The notes: a model not told the origin generated them from the sequence alone. Shown: positions 1 through 8,323, numbered from the stretch's first letter. The stretch is DNA of 64,000 bases from Bacillus manliponensis (GCF_000712595.1 NZ_JOTN01000001.1:357901-421900), one strand, 5' to 3'. Numbers and translations: made by a program.

Positions 1-432
1 CTCCCTGAGCTATCGCACACATATGCGGGAAAATCTGGCTCAACGGAAACAGATAGCTGGATGGTCGGCTTCACACCTCAGCTTGTAACAGGCGTTTGGA
101 CAGGATATGATATCCCAAAAACGATTTCTAATACAGCAGAGCAAGGCTACGCCAAACATATTTGGGCAAGTGTAATGGAAAAAGGTCTAGAAGACAAAGC
201 AAAGAAAAAAACGAAAAAACCAGCAAACGTTATTGGAGTAAACATCGACCCAACGAACGGAAAAATCGCTACAAAAGAATGCAAACTTGCAGTAAAGATG
301 TATTTCGTAAAAGGTACCGAACCAACAGAACACTGCATGGATCACGTTAATGACCATGACGAATTTGAAGATGCTTTAAAAGAGAAAAAACAAGAAAAAG
401 AGAACTGGTGGAAGAAGTATTTTCCGTGGTAG
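1..432 (+). CDS. pbpG: Class A penicillin-binding protein, C-terminal fragment (PbpG/PBP2D-like)
   Basis: The reading frame is open from base 1, so only the end of the gene is in the window. The visible part starts in the transpeptidase domain. The KSGST box at about residues 11-15 of the fragment corresponds to the third active-site motif (K-S/T-G) of penicillin-binding proteins, followed by the typical D-x-W-x-x-G-x-T-P segment. The tail ends in a lysine- and tryptophan-rich stretch. Such enzymes polymerise and cross-link peptidoglycan outside the membrane. The next genes match the B. subtilis order pbpG(ywhE)-ywhD-ywhC-ywhB, which is why I prefer PbpG over other class A proteins. A strong hairpin follows the stop. 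The paralogue assignment is an inference from synteny. Confidence 0.8.
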   Translation, partial: LPELSHTYAGKSGSTETDSWMVGFTPQLVTGVWTGYDIPKTISNTAEQGYAKHIWASVMEKGLEDKAKKKTKKPANVIGVNIDPTNGKIATKECKLAVKMYFVKGTEPTEHCMDHVNDHDEFEDALKEKKQEKENWWKKYFPW

Positions 433-462
433 CTGAAACCCTGGTGGTTTCAGCTACTTTTA
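429..462 (+). terminator. Terminator of the penicillin-binding protein gene
   Basis: The arms TAGCTGAAACC and GGTTTCAGCTA form a long stem that includes the stop codon. A T-rich run follows on the plus strand. Confidence 0.85.
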
Positions 463-464
463 TT

Positions 465-546
465 TTTATCGGCTATTTTGTGCACTCTTTCGGCTATTTT
501 TCATCTTTATCGGCCATTCTGTGCACTCTTTCGGCCATTCTACTTC
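465..546. repeat. Two tandem 41-bp units containing four TCGGC motifs
   Basis: Two adjacent copies of a 41-bp unit differ by only a few changes. Each holds two TCGGCYATT motifs separated by a GTGCACTCTT segment. The four TCGGC motifs begin at 469, 490, 510 and 531, about two helical turns apart. The stretch lies between the terminators of two convergent genes. Function unknown. Confidence 0.75.
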
Positions 547-560
547 TTTTTACCTAAAAA

Positions 561-588
561 CAAAAAAACACCGGAAATTCCGGTGTTT
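561..588 (-). terminator. Shared terminator hairpin between the PBP gene and ywhD
   Basis: ACACCGGAA and TTCCGGTGT pair tightly. There is an A-run on the left and a T-run on the right, so it can act for both convergent genes. Confidence 0.85.
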
Positions 589-592
589 TCTT

Positions 593-1102
593 CTATTCCC
601 CTAACAACTCACTACGCAACTTCTCACTAGAAAAGTTCCATACTTCTTCGTTATGGCCTTTTAAAAACTCACCAAGTACCTTTTTCGAAGGTGCATCCAT
701 GTGATCTACCATAATGTATCGCTTTAGGGATTTATCCATTTTGTTTACGTGCTCAGGAAGCGACTTATAACCGCGACGAATCTCACGGTCTACCGTCATT
801 TCGCAAGCAGTTACACCAGCGTAGTAAGCACCTTTTGCTGTACGCTCGATTGTTACCCATACAAGCCAGAACGGTTTTCCGTTTGGTACTTCTTCTTTAT
901 TTGGTAAAAACTTAATTCCTTTTTCGACGACGCTACGCGCGTGCATCGCACCGATATCAACAAATGCTGTTCCTTCTTCAACGTCAACAAAAACTGGTGA
1001 GATGTTTTCTAGGCTAAGCGCTCCAACCCCAAATCCACCATGTCCGTCTGTTGAGTCGTTTTTAATAATATTAAAACCAATTGTTTTCTTTTTCTCCGCC
1101 AT
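593..1102 (-). CDS. ywhD: YwhD family protein
   Basis: A 169-residue soluble protein that I recognise as the YwhD family of Bacillales, starting MAEKKKTIGFN with no signal peptide or membrane segment. No biochemical function is known to me. It is followed by a strong terminator and preceded at 20 bp by ywhC on the same strand, so the two are probably co-transcribed as in B. subtilis. The start is supported by a GGAGGAATTTCC Shine-Dalgarno region just upstream. The match rests on recalled family sequence and on the conserved ywhE-ywhD-ywhC-ywhB order. Confidence 0.88.
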   Translation of the reverse strand: MAEKKKTIGFNIIKNDSTDGHGGFGVGALSLENISPVFVDVEEGTAFVDIGAMHARSVVEKGIKFLPNKEEVPNGKPFWLVWVTIERTAKGAYYAGVTACEMTVDREIRRGYKSLPEHVNKMDKSLKRYIMVDHMDAPSKKVLGEFLKGHNEEVWNFSSEKLRSELLGE

Positions 1103-1121
1103 GGAAATTCCTCCCTATTTA

Positions 1122-1796
1122 TTAAAATAGTCCGAATAACGGTGCAACTATGCTGTGCATCACATTCAATACAGCTGGAATCACCGTATTAAAAATCGGA
1201 TGAATTGTATATTGATCTAATGGTGTAACTACAAGAATTAAGAAAATAATAACACCATACTTTTCGTATTGCGTCATTTTTGCCCTTATATTTGAAGGCA
1301 TTAAGTCTTCAAGAATACGATATCCGTCAAGTGGTGGGAATGGTAATAAGTTAAAGATAAATAACACAATGTTTAATTGGATAAAGATTTGGAAAAATAG
1401 TACAAGTGTCTCAGCGAAAGAACGCGGTGTTAGATCTAATATGCCGAAAGTAGCAAGCGCATATAAAATCGCAAGTCCAATTGTTCCTAAAATTAAATTA
1501 CTAATCGGTCCTGCCACAGAAACTAAAATACCAGCAAGACGCGGTTTTTTAAAGTTATATGGATTCACTGGTACAGGGCGAGCCCAACCAAATCCTAGTA
1601 ATAAAATGGCAATCGTACCAAGTGGATCTAAATGTGACAGCGGTGATAACGTTAAACGCCCTTGATTTTTCGCTGTCGGATCGCCAAATTTATAAGCAAC
1701 GTAAGCGTGAGCAAATTCATGCACAGATAATGCTGCAGCCATTGCTAAAAGTAACAACGGGATTTGCTCTAATGGATATGCAAAAAAGTGTTCCAT
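1122..1796 (-). CDS. ywhC: Site-2 protease-type membrane metallopeptidase (M50, YwhC-like)
   Basis: A 224-residue polytopic protein. HEFAH at about residues 26-30 is the HExxH zinc site of M50 proteases, and LPFPPLDGYR near residue 152 supplies the conserved N-x-x-P-x-x-x-L-D-G metal-binding Asp. Four or more hydrophobic segments surround these motifs. Family members cleave membrane proteins within the bilayer. It lacks the PDZ domain of RseP/RasP, which marks the short group containing B. subtilis YwhC. The substrate is unknown. It lies 20 bp upstream of ywhD on the same strand, and an AAGGAGATG-type ribosome site precedes the start. Confidence 0.9.
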   Translation of the reverse strand: MEHFFAYPLEQIPLLLLAMAAALSVHEFAHAYVAYKFGDPTAKNQGRLTLSPLSHLDPLGTIAILLLGFGWARPVPVNPYNFKKPRLAGILVSVAGPISNLILGTIGLAILYALATFGILDLTPRSFAETLVLFFQIFIQLNIVLFIFNLLPFPPLDGYRILEDLMPSNIRAKMTQYEKYGVIIFLILVVTPLDQYTIHPIFNTVIPAVLNVMHSIVAPLFGLF

Positions 1797-1909
1797 AATT
1801 CATCTCCTTATTCATCTATATCTAAAAAGAAAATATTCGTTTTTCTGATTGTTCTCTTCCATAATCCGTTATAATAATATTGTAATTTACATACAAAGGA
1901 GCGAAATAT

Positions 1910-2095
1910 ATGCCATACGTAACAGTAAAAATGTTAGAAGGACGCACAGAAGAGCAGAAGAAAGCCCTTGCTGAGAAAGTTACAGCTGCAGTAAGTGAAA
2001 CAACTGGTGCTCCAGAAGAGAAAATCGTTGTGTTCATCGAAGAAATGTCAAAAAATCATTATGCAGTTGGCGGTAAGCGTTTAAGCGACCAATAA
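1910..2095 (+). CDS. ywhB: 4-oxalocrotonate tautomerase family protein (YwhB-like)
   Basis: A complete 61-residue protein with the catalytic N-terminal proline after the initiator Met (MPYVTVKM) and the length typical of 4-oxalocrotonate tautomerases. These form hexamers in which Pro1 acts as general base in keto-enol tautomerisation of 2-hydroxymuconate-like acids. An AAAGGAGCG ribosome site precedes the ATG. It is divergent from ywhC and convergent with ywfO, as in B. subtilis. The physiological substrate in Bacillus is not known. The minus-strand frame that overlaps it is a shadow. Confidence 0.92.
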   Translation: MPYVTVKMLEGRTEEQKKALAEKVTAAVSETTGAPEEKIVVFIEEMSKNHYAVGGKRLSDQ

Positions 2096-2124
2096 TGGAT
2101 AAGAAGCAGTTTTCATACTGCTTC

Positions 2125-3429
2125 TTATGCTTTTCCTTCTAACAACTGAATAATCCGCTCTTTGTACTTCCCTCTTCTACCGTCTGTATAAATTAAATCA
2201 TGTGGGTAGAATAATTTCTTATCTTTTCGCTTCTTCCCAGTAATTGCTTCCACAATATCGGATTCACGCGATAGTTCACGAAGCTCTCCGCTTGGTGTAA
2301 GAAGTAAGATTGGTAAGCGTTCCTCTTCCTCTCCAGCGCGATAAAAATCGTACGGTAAATCAGATGTAGAATCGACAACTAAATAATATTCTGGATCAAG
2401 TCCAATTTTTTTAAAGAGACGGTTTAATTCCACCCAATTATCAAGACCATGCTCTTCGGTAAATTCGACGTACTTGAATAAATCCCTGTTCATAAAGCGG
2501 CGACATAAATCACGTAAAATTTCATCCTCTTCATCCTGCCATACTTGGAAGTAATAATACATAATATTTTCGTCGAGCTTTAAGTAATCTTCCAATTTAA
2601 TATCTTCTTCAAATAGAGAATAAAAGTGAACAGGATAATGAGAGAATGTATACCCTTCTTCATGAAGTGCTTTTGCCCTATGCAAAATCTTCGTTAAAAT
2701 AACCTCTGCACTACGCGTTACAGGATGGAAATACACTTGCCAATACATTTGGTATCTACTCATAATATAGTGCTCTACAGCGTGCATTCCGCTCTGTTTA
2801 ATGACAACTTGTTTTCCGTAAGGACGCATCACTCGTAAAATACGCTCCATATCAAAGTTTCCGTATTTTACACCTGTGAAATATGCATCTCGTAATAAAT
2901 AATCCATTCGGTCCGCATCAATTTGACTAGAAATCATACTAATCGCTAATTTATTATCAGACGTTTTTGCGATAACCTCTGCTACCTTTACCGGAAACTC
3001 TTTATCCACAAGACTAAGCACTTTATTAATTTCTGTATCGCCTACAATAATCTGCTTTGTAAACTCTTCATGATCAAGTGAAAATACTTTCTCAAACGAA
3101 TGAGAAAATGGACCATGCCCAACATCATGAAGCAATGCGGCACATAAACATAATAATCTATCTTTTGCATTCCACTCTGGTCTGCCATCAAATACATCAT
3201 CAATCATACGACGAATAATTTCATAAACACCTAATGAGTGAGTAAAGCGACTATGCTCCGCACCATGGAATGTAAAAAATGTTGTACCAAGCTGTTTAAT
3301 GCGGCGTAAACGTTGAAACTCTTTTGTCCCAATTAAATCCCAAATCACACGGTCACGTACGTGCACATATTTATGGACTGGATCTTTAAACACTTTCGTT
3401 TCACTTAGTTTATCGCTTAAATATGCCAT
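2125..3429 (-). CDS. ywfO: HD-domain phosphohydrolase (YwfO-like)
   Basis: A 434-residue protein with an HD metal-dependent phosphohydrolase domain. AEHSRFTHSLGVYE near residues 57-70 and LLHDVGHGPFSHSFE near residues 99-113 supply the metal-binding His and Asp residues, as in dNTPase-like and YwfO proteins. The ATG at 3429 follows AAAGGAG at proper spacing. A GTG three codons earlier overlaps that Shine-Dalgarno and is unlikely. B. subtilis YwfO belongs to the same family and genomic block. The substrate is probably a nucleotide, but the sequence does not fix which one. Confidence 0.88.
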   Translation of the reverse strand: MAYLSDKLSETKVFKDPVHKYVHVRDRVIWDLIGTKEFQRLRRIKQLGTTFFTFHGAEHSRFTHSLGVYEIIRRMIDDVFDGRPEWNAKDRLLCLCAALLHDVGHGPFSHSFEKVFSLDHEEFTKQIIVGDTEINKVLSLVDKEFPVKVAEVIAKTSDNKLAISMISSQIDADRMDYLLRDAYFTGVKYGNFDMERILRVMRPYGKQVVIKQSGMHAVEHYIMSRYQMYWQVYFHPVTRSAEVILTKILHRAKALHEEGYTFSHYPVHFYSLFEEDIKLEDYLKLDENIMYYYFQVWQDEEDEILRDLCRRFMNRDLFKYVEFTEEHGLDNWVELNRLFKKIGLDPEYYLVVDSTSDLPYDFYRAGEEEERLPILLLTPSGELRELSRESDIVEAITGKKRKDKKLFYPHDLIYTDGRRGKYKERIIQLLEGKA

Positions 3430-3438
3430 CAGACTCAC

Positions 3439-3780
3439 TCCTTTCGTCTTTCTTATATTTTCTCTATAAACTTATGCTGCTCTTTTCGCTATCTATCTAT
3501 GTTGATATAAGCCAGACAAAAAGAGCATTGCTTATTACTATATATCGACTCTTACTTACTAACAAAAGGACTCACTAATCATAAAACCTTCTCCCTTTTT
3601 TCAAACATCGCGCGTGGTTCTAAAGGGCACTGACCGTTACTATGCTCAGCCAGTCCCTCTCTTCTCACTCAAAAAGAAAAGCTTTTAAGAGCTTTCAGAG
3701 TTTTATACCTTTATTATAAACGAAACATAAAAGAGAAAGAAATGAAAGACTGCTGAAATCAAGGATTTCCTTTATAAAAA
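3439..3780. other. Gene-free stretch with a copy of a local repeat
   Basis: There is no convincing reading frame here. The part from about 3617 to 3706 resembles 4914-5008 (shared TATGCTCAGC, CTCACTC and AAAAGAAAAG blocks in the same order). The rest, next to ywfO, should hold the ywfO promoter, but I see no strong -35/-10 pair. Confidence 0.5.
3617..3706. repeat. Local dispersed repeat, copy 1
   Basis: It shares about 60 bp of ordered similarity with copy 2 at 4914-5008. The two copies flank the siderophore-binding protein gene in the same orientation. By eye the identity is roughly 70 percent. It is perhaps one of the uncharacterised intergenic repeats of the B. cereus group. Confidence 0.5.
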
Positions 3781-3815
3781 AGAAAATCACCTTCATAAAT
3801 TGAAAGTGATTTTCT
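3781..3815 (-). terminator. Terminator of the siderophore-binding protein gene
   Basis: The perfect 10-bp arms AGAAAATCAC and GTGATTTTCT are followed by a T-run on the minus strand. Confidence 0.88.
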
Positions 3816-3820
3816 CATTA

Positions 3821-4762
3821 TTATTTTTTTAGAATAAGGTTTTTAAGTTCCTCTAGTAACATCTCTTTTCCTAGTGGAGCATAACCTTTATTTAAGTCTT
3901 CTGGGCTAATCATGTAAACGCGGTCGTTTTTCACAGCGTTCATATTTTTCCAAGTTGATTCTTGCTTGAATTCTTCTAAACGTGCTGAACCATCACCAGT
4001 TGTGAACACAAATAAGTGATCTGGGTTGTAGTCTACTAATGCTTCTTTTTGTAATTGTAATAAAGGTTCTTTCTCTGGTGTACCTTCAACAGCTGGTAAC
4101 TTCATATCGTTAAATAACACGTCACTATGACCGTAGTTACCGTACACACGGAATGCATTTGGATATGCAGCCATTACCATGAACTTTTCATCGCCTGTTT
4201 TCGCAACGATTTCTTCACCGATTTTTTTCGCTTTTTCATCATATTGCTTTAACCAAGCGTCTTTTTCCTTTTCTTTTCCTAACACTTCAGCTGTTTCTGT
4301 AAAGAATCCACGCCAATCTGTTAATTCTGTGCTAAGCATAACTGTTGGTGCTATTTTAGATAAGTTATCATAAATTTTTTCTTGACGATTGTTAATTAAA
4401 ATTAAATCTGGTTTCGCAGCTGCTACTGCTTCGATATTAATTTGGTCACCCCAGTAAGAACCAACTGGTTCTACATCTTTTAACTGGTCTTGTAAATGAA
4501 TATCGATTTTTTCTTGTGATGTGTTTGCCGTTACAACTGGCTTCATATCAAAAATTAATAGTGCTTCTGTTGCACCACTTAAATCAGCAATACGCTTTGG
4601 TTCAACTGGAATAGCAGTTTCCCCTTTTTTATGTTTTACAACGCGAGTTTCTGCTTTCGCATCAGCTTTTTTCTCTTCTTTTTCACCAGAAGAACACGCT
4701 GCAAACAGGACAGAAGTCATTGCTAAAACTAGAGCTAGTAATGTTACTTTAAACTTTTTCAT
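3821..4762 (-). CDS. Siderophore-binding lipoprotein (YfiY/FecB-like ABC solute-binding protein)
   Basis: A 313-residue protein with a lipoprotein signal peptide. The hydrophobic stretch ends in the lipobox L-F-A-A-C with the lipidated Cys at residue 23. The rest matches class III periplasmic-binding (FecB/FhuD-type) proteins: the PKRIADLSGATEALL segment and the INIEAVAAAKPDLILI segment are typical. It would hand ferric siderophore to the permeases encoded upstream. In B. cereus the YfiY receptor of a similar locus binds citrate-type hydroxamates such as schizokinen, from memory, so this ligand class is likely but not shown. The gene is separated from the ATPase gene by 178 bp plus a hairpin, so it may be expressed at a different level. 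Confidence 0.85.
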   Translation of the reverse strand: MKKFKVTLLALVLAMTSVLFAACSSGEKEEKKADAKAETRVVKHKKGETAIPVEPKRIADLSGATEALLIFDMKPVVTANTSQEKIDIHLQDQLKDVEPVGSYWGDQINIEAVAAAKPDLILINNRQEKIYDNLSKIAPTVMLSTELTDWRGFFTETAEVLGKEKEKDAWLKQYDEKAKKIGEEIVAKTGDEKFMVMAAYPNAFRVYGNYGHSDVLFNDMKLPAVEGTPEKEPLLQLQKEALVDYNPDHLFVFTTGDGSARLEEFKQESTWKNMNAVKNDRVYMISPEDLNKGYAPLGKEMLLEELKNLILKK

Positions 4763-4846
4763 GTTGCTCTCTCCCTATTGTTGTATTTTACACTTCATAA
4801 AATATAAATTTAGTGAAGTATATGACTTATGTATATAAAACCTTAT

Positions 4847-4882
4847 TGATAGGCGTTACATAAAATGATATAACGCCTATCA
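4847..4882 (-). promoter_or_regulatory. Perfect 12-bp inverted repeat between importer ATPase and binding-protein genes
   Basis: TGATAGGCGTTA (4847-4858) and TAACGCCTATCA (4871-4882) are exact complements around a 12-base loop. On the minus strand only a weak T-rich tail follows, so it could be a leaky terminator that lowers or uncouples expression of the downstream lipoprotein, an mRNA-stabilising stem, or an operator. Confidence 0.65.
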
Positions 4883-4913
4883 GTAAACACACATTAACTA
4901 CACTTCAATCAGC

Positions 4914-5008
4914 GTACACGGCTCAAACAGACACGAATCAGTACCATGCTCAGCTAACCACTCTCCCCTCACTCCAAAAGAAAAGGTCTTGAGGGTTTTA
5001 AAAGTTTC
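4914..5008. repeat. Local dispersed repeat, copy 2
   Basis: Same ordered blocks as 3617-3706. It lies between the ATPase stop and the 12-bp inverted repeat. Confidence 0.5.
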
Positions 5009-5010
5009 TT

Positions 5011-5832
5011 TTACGCTTCTTTACGCATCTTTTGCGTCTTTTGCGTCATCATCATTAAATCGTATGTTAAACAAATTGGCTTACAGTTAACAGGACAAGC
5101 AACAATTTGTGCTTCAATTTCAAACACTTCACGAAGCGTTTCGCATGTCATAACCTCTTCAGGCGTTCCTTGTCTTAATAACTTACCATCTCTTAAAGCA
5201 ATCATATGGTCTGAGAAACGAGAAGCGTGGTTTAAATCATGAATAACCATCACAATTGTGCGTCCTTCTTCTTCGTTTAACTTTTTCAGTAACGTTAATA
5301 CTTCCAATTGGTGCGCCATATCTAAATATGTCGTCGGCTCATCTAACACAAGTAAATCCGTACCTTGCGCAAGGGCCATTGCAATCCAAACACGCTGGCG
5401 CTGTCCACCTGATAAAGCTTCTGCTGGACGGTTCGCAAACTCTTTCATGTTCGTTACTTCAAGAGCCCAGTTAATGTATTTATAATCTTCTTCTGATAGT
5501 GTACCGAATCCCTTTTGATGAGGGAAGCGACCATAAGATACAAGTTCAAACACAGTAAGTCCTGTCGGTACTTCCGCTGTTTGTGGTAAAATCGCCATTT
5601 TTTTCGCAATTTCTTTCGTCGGTTGTTTATCGATTGCTTTTCCGTCAAGATAAACAGTACCGCGCTTCGCCTTTAAAATACGTGAAGCTGTTTTTAACAA
5701 TGTAGATTTTCCACATCCATTAGGGCCAATAATTGTTGTAACTTTCCCTTCTGGAATTTCAACTGATAATTCATCAATAATTAATGCTTCATTATATCCA
5801 ACAGATACAGAATCGACCGCTAAAGTTGGCAT
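5011..5832 (-). CDS. Siderophore ABC importer ATPase (FecE/YusV-like)
   Basis: A 273-residue ATP-binding subunit of the FecE/FhuC class. Walker A GPNGCGKST lies near residues 37-45, signature LSGGQRQR near residue 140, and Walker B LLVLDEP near residue 159 with the catalytic Glu. The D-loop and a switch His (VIHDLNH) follow. It energises uptake of ferric siderophore through the two permeases encoded directly upstream (14-bp gap to the first). The C-terminal 40 residues, rich in Cys, Lys and Met, are a usual extension in this family. It is the third gene of the Fur-box operon. Confidence 0.93.
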   Translation of the reverse strand: MPTLAVDSVSVGYNEALIIDELSVEIPEGKVTTIIGPNGCGKSTLLKTASRILKAKRGTVYLDGKAIDKQPTKEIAKKMAILPQTAEVPTGLTVFELVSYGRFPHQKGFGTLSEEDYKYINWALEVTNMKEFANRPAEALSGGQRQRVWIAMALAQGTDLLVLDEPTTYLDMAHQLEVLTLLKKLNEEEGRTIVMVIHDLNHASRFSDHMIALRDGKLLRQGTPEEVMTCETLREVFEIEAQIVACPVNCKPICLTYDLMMMTQKTQKMRKEA

Positions 5833-5846
5833 ACGAAAGCCTCCCC

Positions 5847-6860
5847 TTATCTTGTTTTAACAAGTAAATAAATGAAATACGGCGCACCGATAATAGAAAT
5901 GACGAGGCCTACCGGTATTTCGGATGTTGGTAGTAAGCTGCGTGAAATAAGATCAGCAAACAATAACAATACTGTCCCAATTAATGCCGCAGTCGGTAAC
6001 ATAATTTGATGTTTTCCCCCGACTAAACGGCGTGCTAAATGCGGTGCCATTAAACCGATGAATCCAATTCCACCGGCAACAGCAACAGAGGCACCAGCTA
6101 AGCATACAGCAATCAATAATAATTTTCGGCGCTCTTTTTCAACAGCAACGCCAAGACCAGTTGCTGCCCCATCGCCTAAATTCATGACATTTAATAAGTG
6201 AACTTTGCGAAACGCAAGTGGTAAAAAGATTAACATCCACGGAAGTACACTAAGGACAAATTTCCAATCTGTTCCCCAAAGACTTCCTGATAACCAAATC
6301 GTTGCAAAGCGAAAATCATTTGATGTCATTTTCATCGAGAAAACGATACTAATCGCACTACACCCCGCCGCCACAGCTATGCCGACAAGAATCAACCTAG
6401 TAGGTGAAACACCATCTTTCCACGCGAGCATATAAATAATAACAGCTGCTAAGATTGCACCTACTAAAGCAAACAGAGGCAAAACAAAGACAGATAAAAA
6501 GGATGTCATCGTTACTTTTCCAAAGAAGAAGTAAACGAAAATGACAACCGTCAAACCAGCTCCAGCGTTAATACCAATAATCCCTGGATCAGCTAGAGGG
6601 TTTCTCGACAATCCTTGCATAATTGCACCTGATACCGCTAATGCGGAACCAACTAATAACGCAATAATCATACGAGGCATACGGAAATCAAATAAAATGG
6701 TTTCTTGCATATCTTCGCCGCGGCCAATTAATGTTTGAAACACTTCGGCTGGAGACATTTTAAATGTTCCTATATTTAAACTAACTAAGAAAATTATACA
6801 AATTAATAATGTAAGAATCGTTAAAATCGAAACGTTCTTTTTTGTTAATACAGTTTGCAT
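5847..6860 (-). CDS. Siderophore ABC importer permease 2 (FecCD family)
   Basis: A 337-residue membrane protein of the FecCD/BtuC family with about nine to ten hydrophobic segments. Family landmarks include RMPRMIIALLVGSALAVSG, the GLSRNPLADPGIIGI motif, and GFIGLMAPHLARRLVG, which forms the cytoplasmic loop that contacts the ATPase. It pairs with the permease encoded immediately upstream, whose stop codon overlaps this start. The two permeases are related but clearly different, so they form a heterodimer as in FeuBC or YfiZ-YfhA. The start is the ATG at 6860. Confidence 0.93.
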   Translation of the reverse strand: MQTVLTKKNVSILTILTLLICIIFLVSLNIGTFKMSPAEVFQTLIGRGEDMQETILFDFRMPRMIIALLVGSALAVSGAIMQGLSRNPLADPGIIGINAGAGLTVVIFVYFFFGKVTMTSFLSVFVLPLFALVGAILAAVIIYMLAWKDGVSPTRLILVGIAVAAGCSAISIVFSMKMTSNDFRFATIWLSGSLWGTDWKFVLSVLPWMLIFLPLAFRKVHLLNVMNLGDGAATGLGVAVEKERRKLLLIAVCLAGASVAVAGGIGFIGLMAPHLARRLVGGKHQIMLPTAALIGTVLLLFADLISRSLLPTSEIPVGLVISIIGAPYFIYLLVKTR

Positions 6861-7915
6861 TACATCTTTCCTCTCCCTTCTTTACGTGCTAGGTAGAGGA
6901 AGAATGGTACACCTATCATCGCTGTAATCGCACCAATTGGTGTTTCAAACGGCGGATTAATAAGACGCGATATCATATCGGCACATTCAATTAATAAACC
7001 ACCAAGGACTGCTGAACATGGAATAACCCACCTGTAGTCCGAACCGACAAGAAAACGTGTAATGTGTGGAATAACAAGTCCGACAAAACCGACAGAACCA
7101 GCCATCGAAACAGCAGATCCAGTTAAAACAAGAACAACAATTGTTCCCACAAACTTAATCAGCTTTGTATTTTGCCCAAGGCCAATCGCAATATCCTCAC
7201 CGAAGCTTAAAATAGTGATGTACCTCGATAACATAATTGCAATAACAAGACAAACAAGTCCTATCGGGAGCAATGTTTCAATACTAATCCATTTTACGCC
7301 CGCAACACCGCCCGCATTCCACATACTCACTTCTTGGGAAAGGTTAAAATATAAGGCAACACAAGAAGAAATCGCTCCTAGTAATGCACTAATTGCAGCA
7401 CCAGCTAACGCTAACTTTACAGGGGTTAATCCACCTGGAGATGCGGCACCAATTCCATATACAATGCTTGCTCCAAATGCCGCTCCAACAAAAGAAGCAA
7501 TAACAAACATCAAATACGGAGAATTAGGGAAAAATGCATACATAATTGCAATACCAAATACCGCTCCATCCGTAATCCCCATAAGAGATGGTGAAGCGAG
7601 TGGATTTCGCGTCATCCCTTGCATAATTGCACCTGATACCGCTAAAAAGGCACCGACAGCCACACCACCAATTGCTCGCGGTAACCGGATTTCTTGAATA
7701 ACATTATGGTATGTTACAGAAGGGTCAAATTGGAATATAGCCTCCCAAACCGTTGCGAAGCTAATATTTGCTGCTCCAAACGAGATTGATGCCGCCATAC
7801 TAAACGCTAATAAAATTGTTCCTACTATTAAGATCATAGAAGCAATAAGCGGACGACTCTTAATCTCTTTAACATGTATTTTCTCTTGTTGTAATTCTCT
7901 TGCGCTGGTTTCCAC
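6860..7915 (-). CDS. Siderophore ABC importer permease 1 (FecCD family)
   Basis: The first gene of the iron-uptake operon, a FecCD permease with the signature segments IRLPRAIGGVAVGAFLAVSG, MTRNPLASPSLMGI and GLVIPHITRFLVGSD. The start is uncertain. The frame is open from a TTG at 7954 that lacks a ribosome site. A GTG at 7915 lies about ten bases after AAGGATG and gives 351 residues, which fits the family, so I chose it. A Fur box lies just upstream at 7994-8008. With the second permease it would form the channel for ferric siderophore. Confidence 0.88.
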   Translation of the reverse strand: METSARELQQEKIHVKEIKSRPLIASMILIVGTILLAFSMAASISFGAANISFATVWEAIFQFDPSVTYHNVIQEIRLPRAIGGVAVGAFLAVSGAIMQGMTRNPLASPSLMGITDGAVFGIAIMYAFFPNSPYLMFVIASFVGAAFGASIVYGIGAASPGGLTPVKLALAGAAISALLGAISSCVALYFNLSQEVSMWNAGGVAGVKWISIETLLPIGLVCLVIAIMLSRYITILSFGEDIAIGLGQNTKLIKFVGTIVVLVLTGSAVSMAGSVGFVGLVIPHITRFLVGSDYRWVIPCSAVLGGLLIECADMISRLINPPFETPIGAITAMIGVPFFLYLARKEGRGKM

Positions 7916-7993
7916 TTTGACACCATCATCCTTACCAAAAACTATATTTAACAAACTAAAGTTTTATCTCTTGTACAATAGATAAAATGAACT

Positions 7994-8008
7994 TGAGAAT
8001 CATTATCA
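7994..8008 (-). promoter_or_regulatory. Fur box upstream of the siderophore importer
   Basis: TGAGAATCATTATCA matches the 7-1-7 Fur consensus TGATAATNATTATCA at all but one position. It overlaps the likely -35 region of the minus-strand operon, so iron-loaded Fur should block transcription. Confidence 0.88.
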
Positions 8009-8066
8009 AAATTATCTACTCCTATTCTATAAATTCATACTAAATTCTGTCAACCATTAAATAAAT

Positions 8067-8100
8067 AAAAAAGAAGGATACGATCGTATCCTTCTTTTTT
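8067..8100 (-). terminator. Bidirectional terminator beyond the DUF1450 gene
   Basis: A perfect 34-base palindrome centred on CGATCG, with A- and T-runs at both ends, directly downstream of the DUF1450 stop on the minus strand. Confidence 0.88.
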
Positions 8101-8323
8101 ATTTATTTAATTTATCTTCGATTTTCTTAATTAGATCATCTTCAGTTGGCGCTGCAACTGGACGATTATTTACAAAGGCAAATGATTTTTTTCGTCCTGG
8201 ACCACAGTAAGACTGACAGCCGATTTTAATATCCGCACAATCGTCTATCTTTTTCAAACGCGGTACTAACGTCTTAATATTCGTTGCCTGACAATCATCA
8301 CACACACGAAATTCGTTTCCCAT
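8099..8323 (-). CDS. DUF1450 family protein (YuzB-like)
   Basis: A 74-residue protein starting [11 protein letters not shown]. Cys residues in CDDC, DCAD and [18 protein letters not shown] match the DUF1450/YuzB family, whose cysteine pattern resembles thioredoxin-like ferredoxins and suggests iron-sulfur or metal binding. No role is established to my knowledge. The frame runs further upstream, but the ATG at 8323 follows AGGAAGTG and fits family length. It lies upstream of the Fur-controlled importer on the same strand with a strong terminator between them, so it is not part of that operon. Confidence 0.8.
   Translation of the reverse strand: MGNEFRVCDDCQATNIKTLVPRLKKIDDCADIKIGCQSYCGPGRKKSFAFVNNRPVAAPTEDDLIKKIEDKLNK

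Noticed and set aside
465-546. CRISPR-like array
   Set aside because: Only two units of 41 bp without unique spacers and no cas genes; it is an ordinary tandem repeat.
3617-3706. Second SAM riboswitch (a GAGGGACTGGC string on the minus strand)
   Set aside because: The other S-box elements (GAAACC, GGCAAC, GTGC-AATCC, P1 closure) are absent, and the flanking gene is not a methionine gene.
7062-7697. Long plus-strand open frame opposite the siderophore permease gene
   Set aside because: It is antisense to a well-supported FecCD permease, has no ribosome site and an implausible composition.
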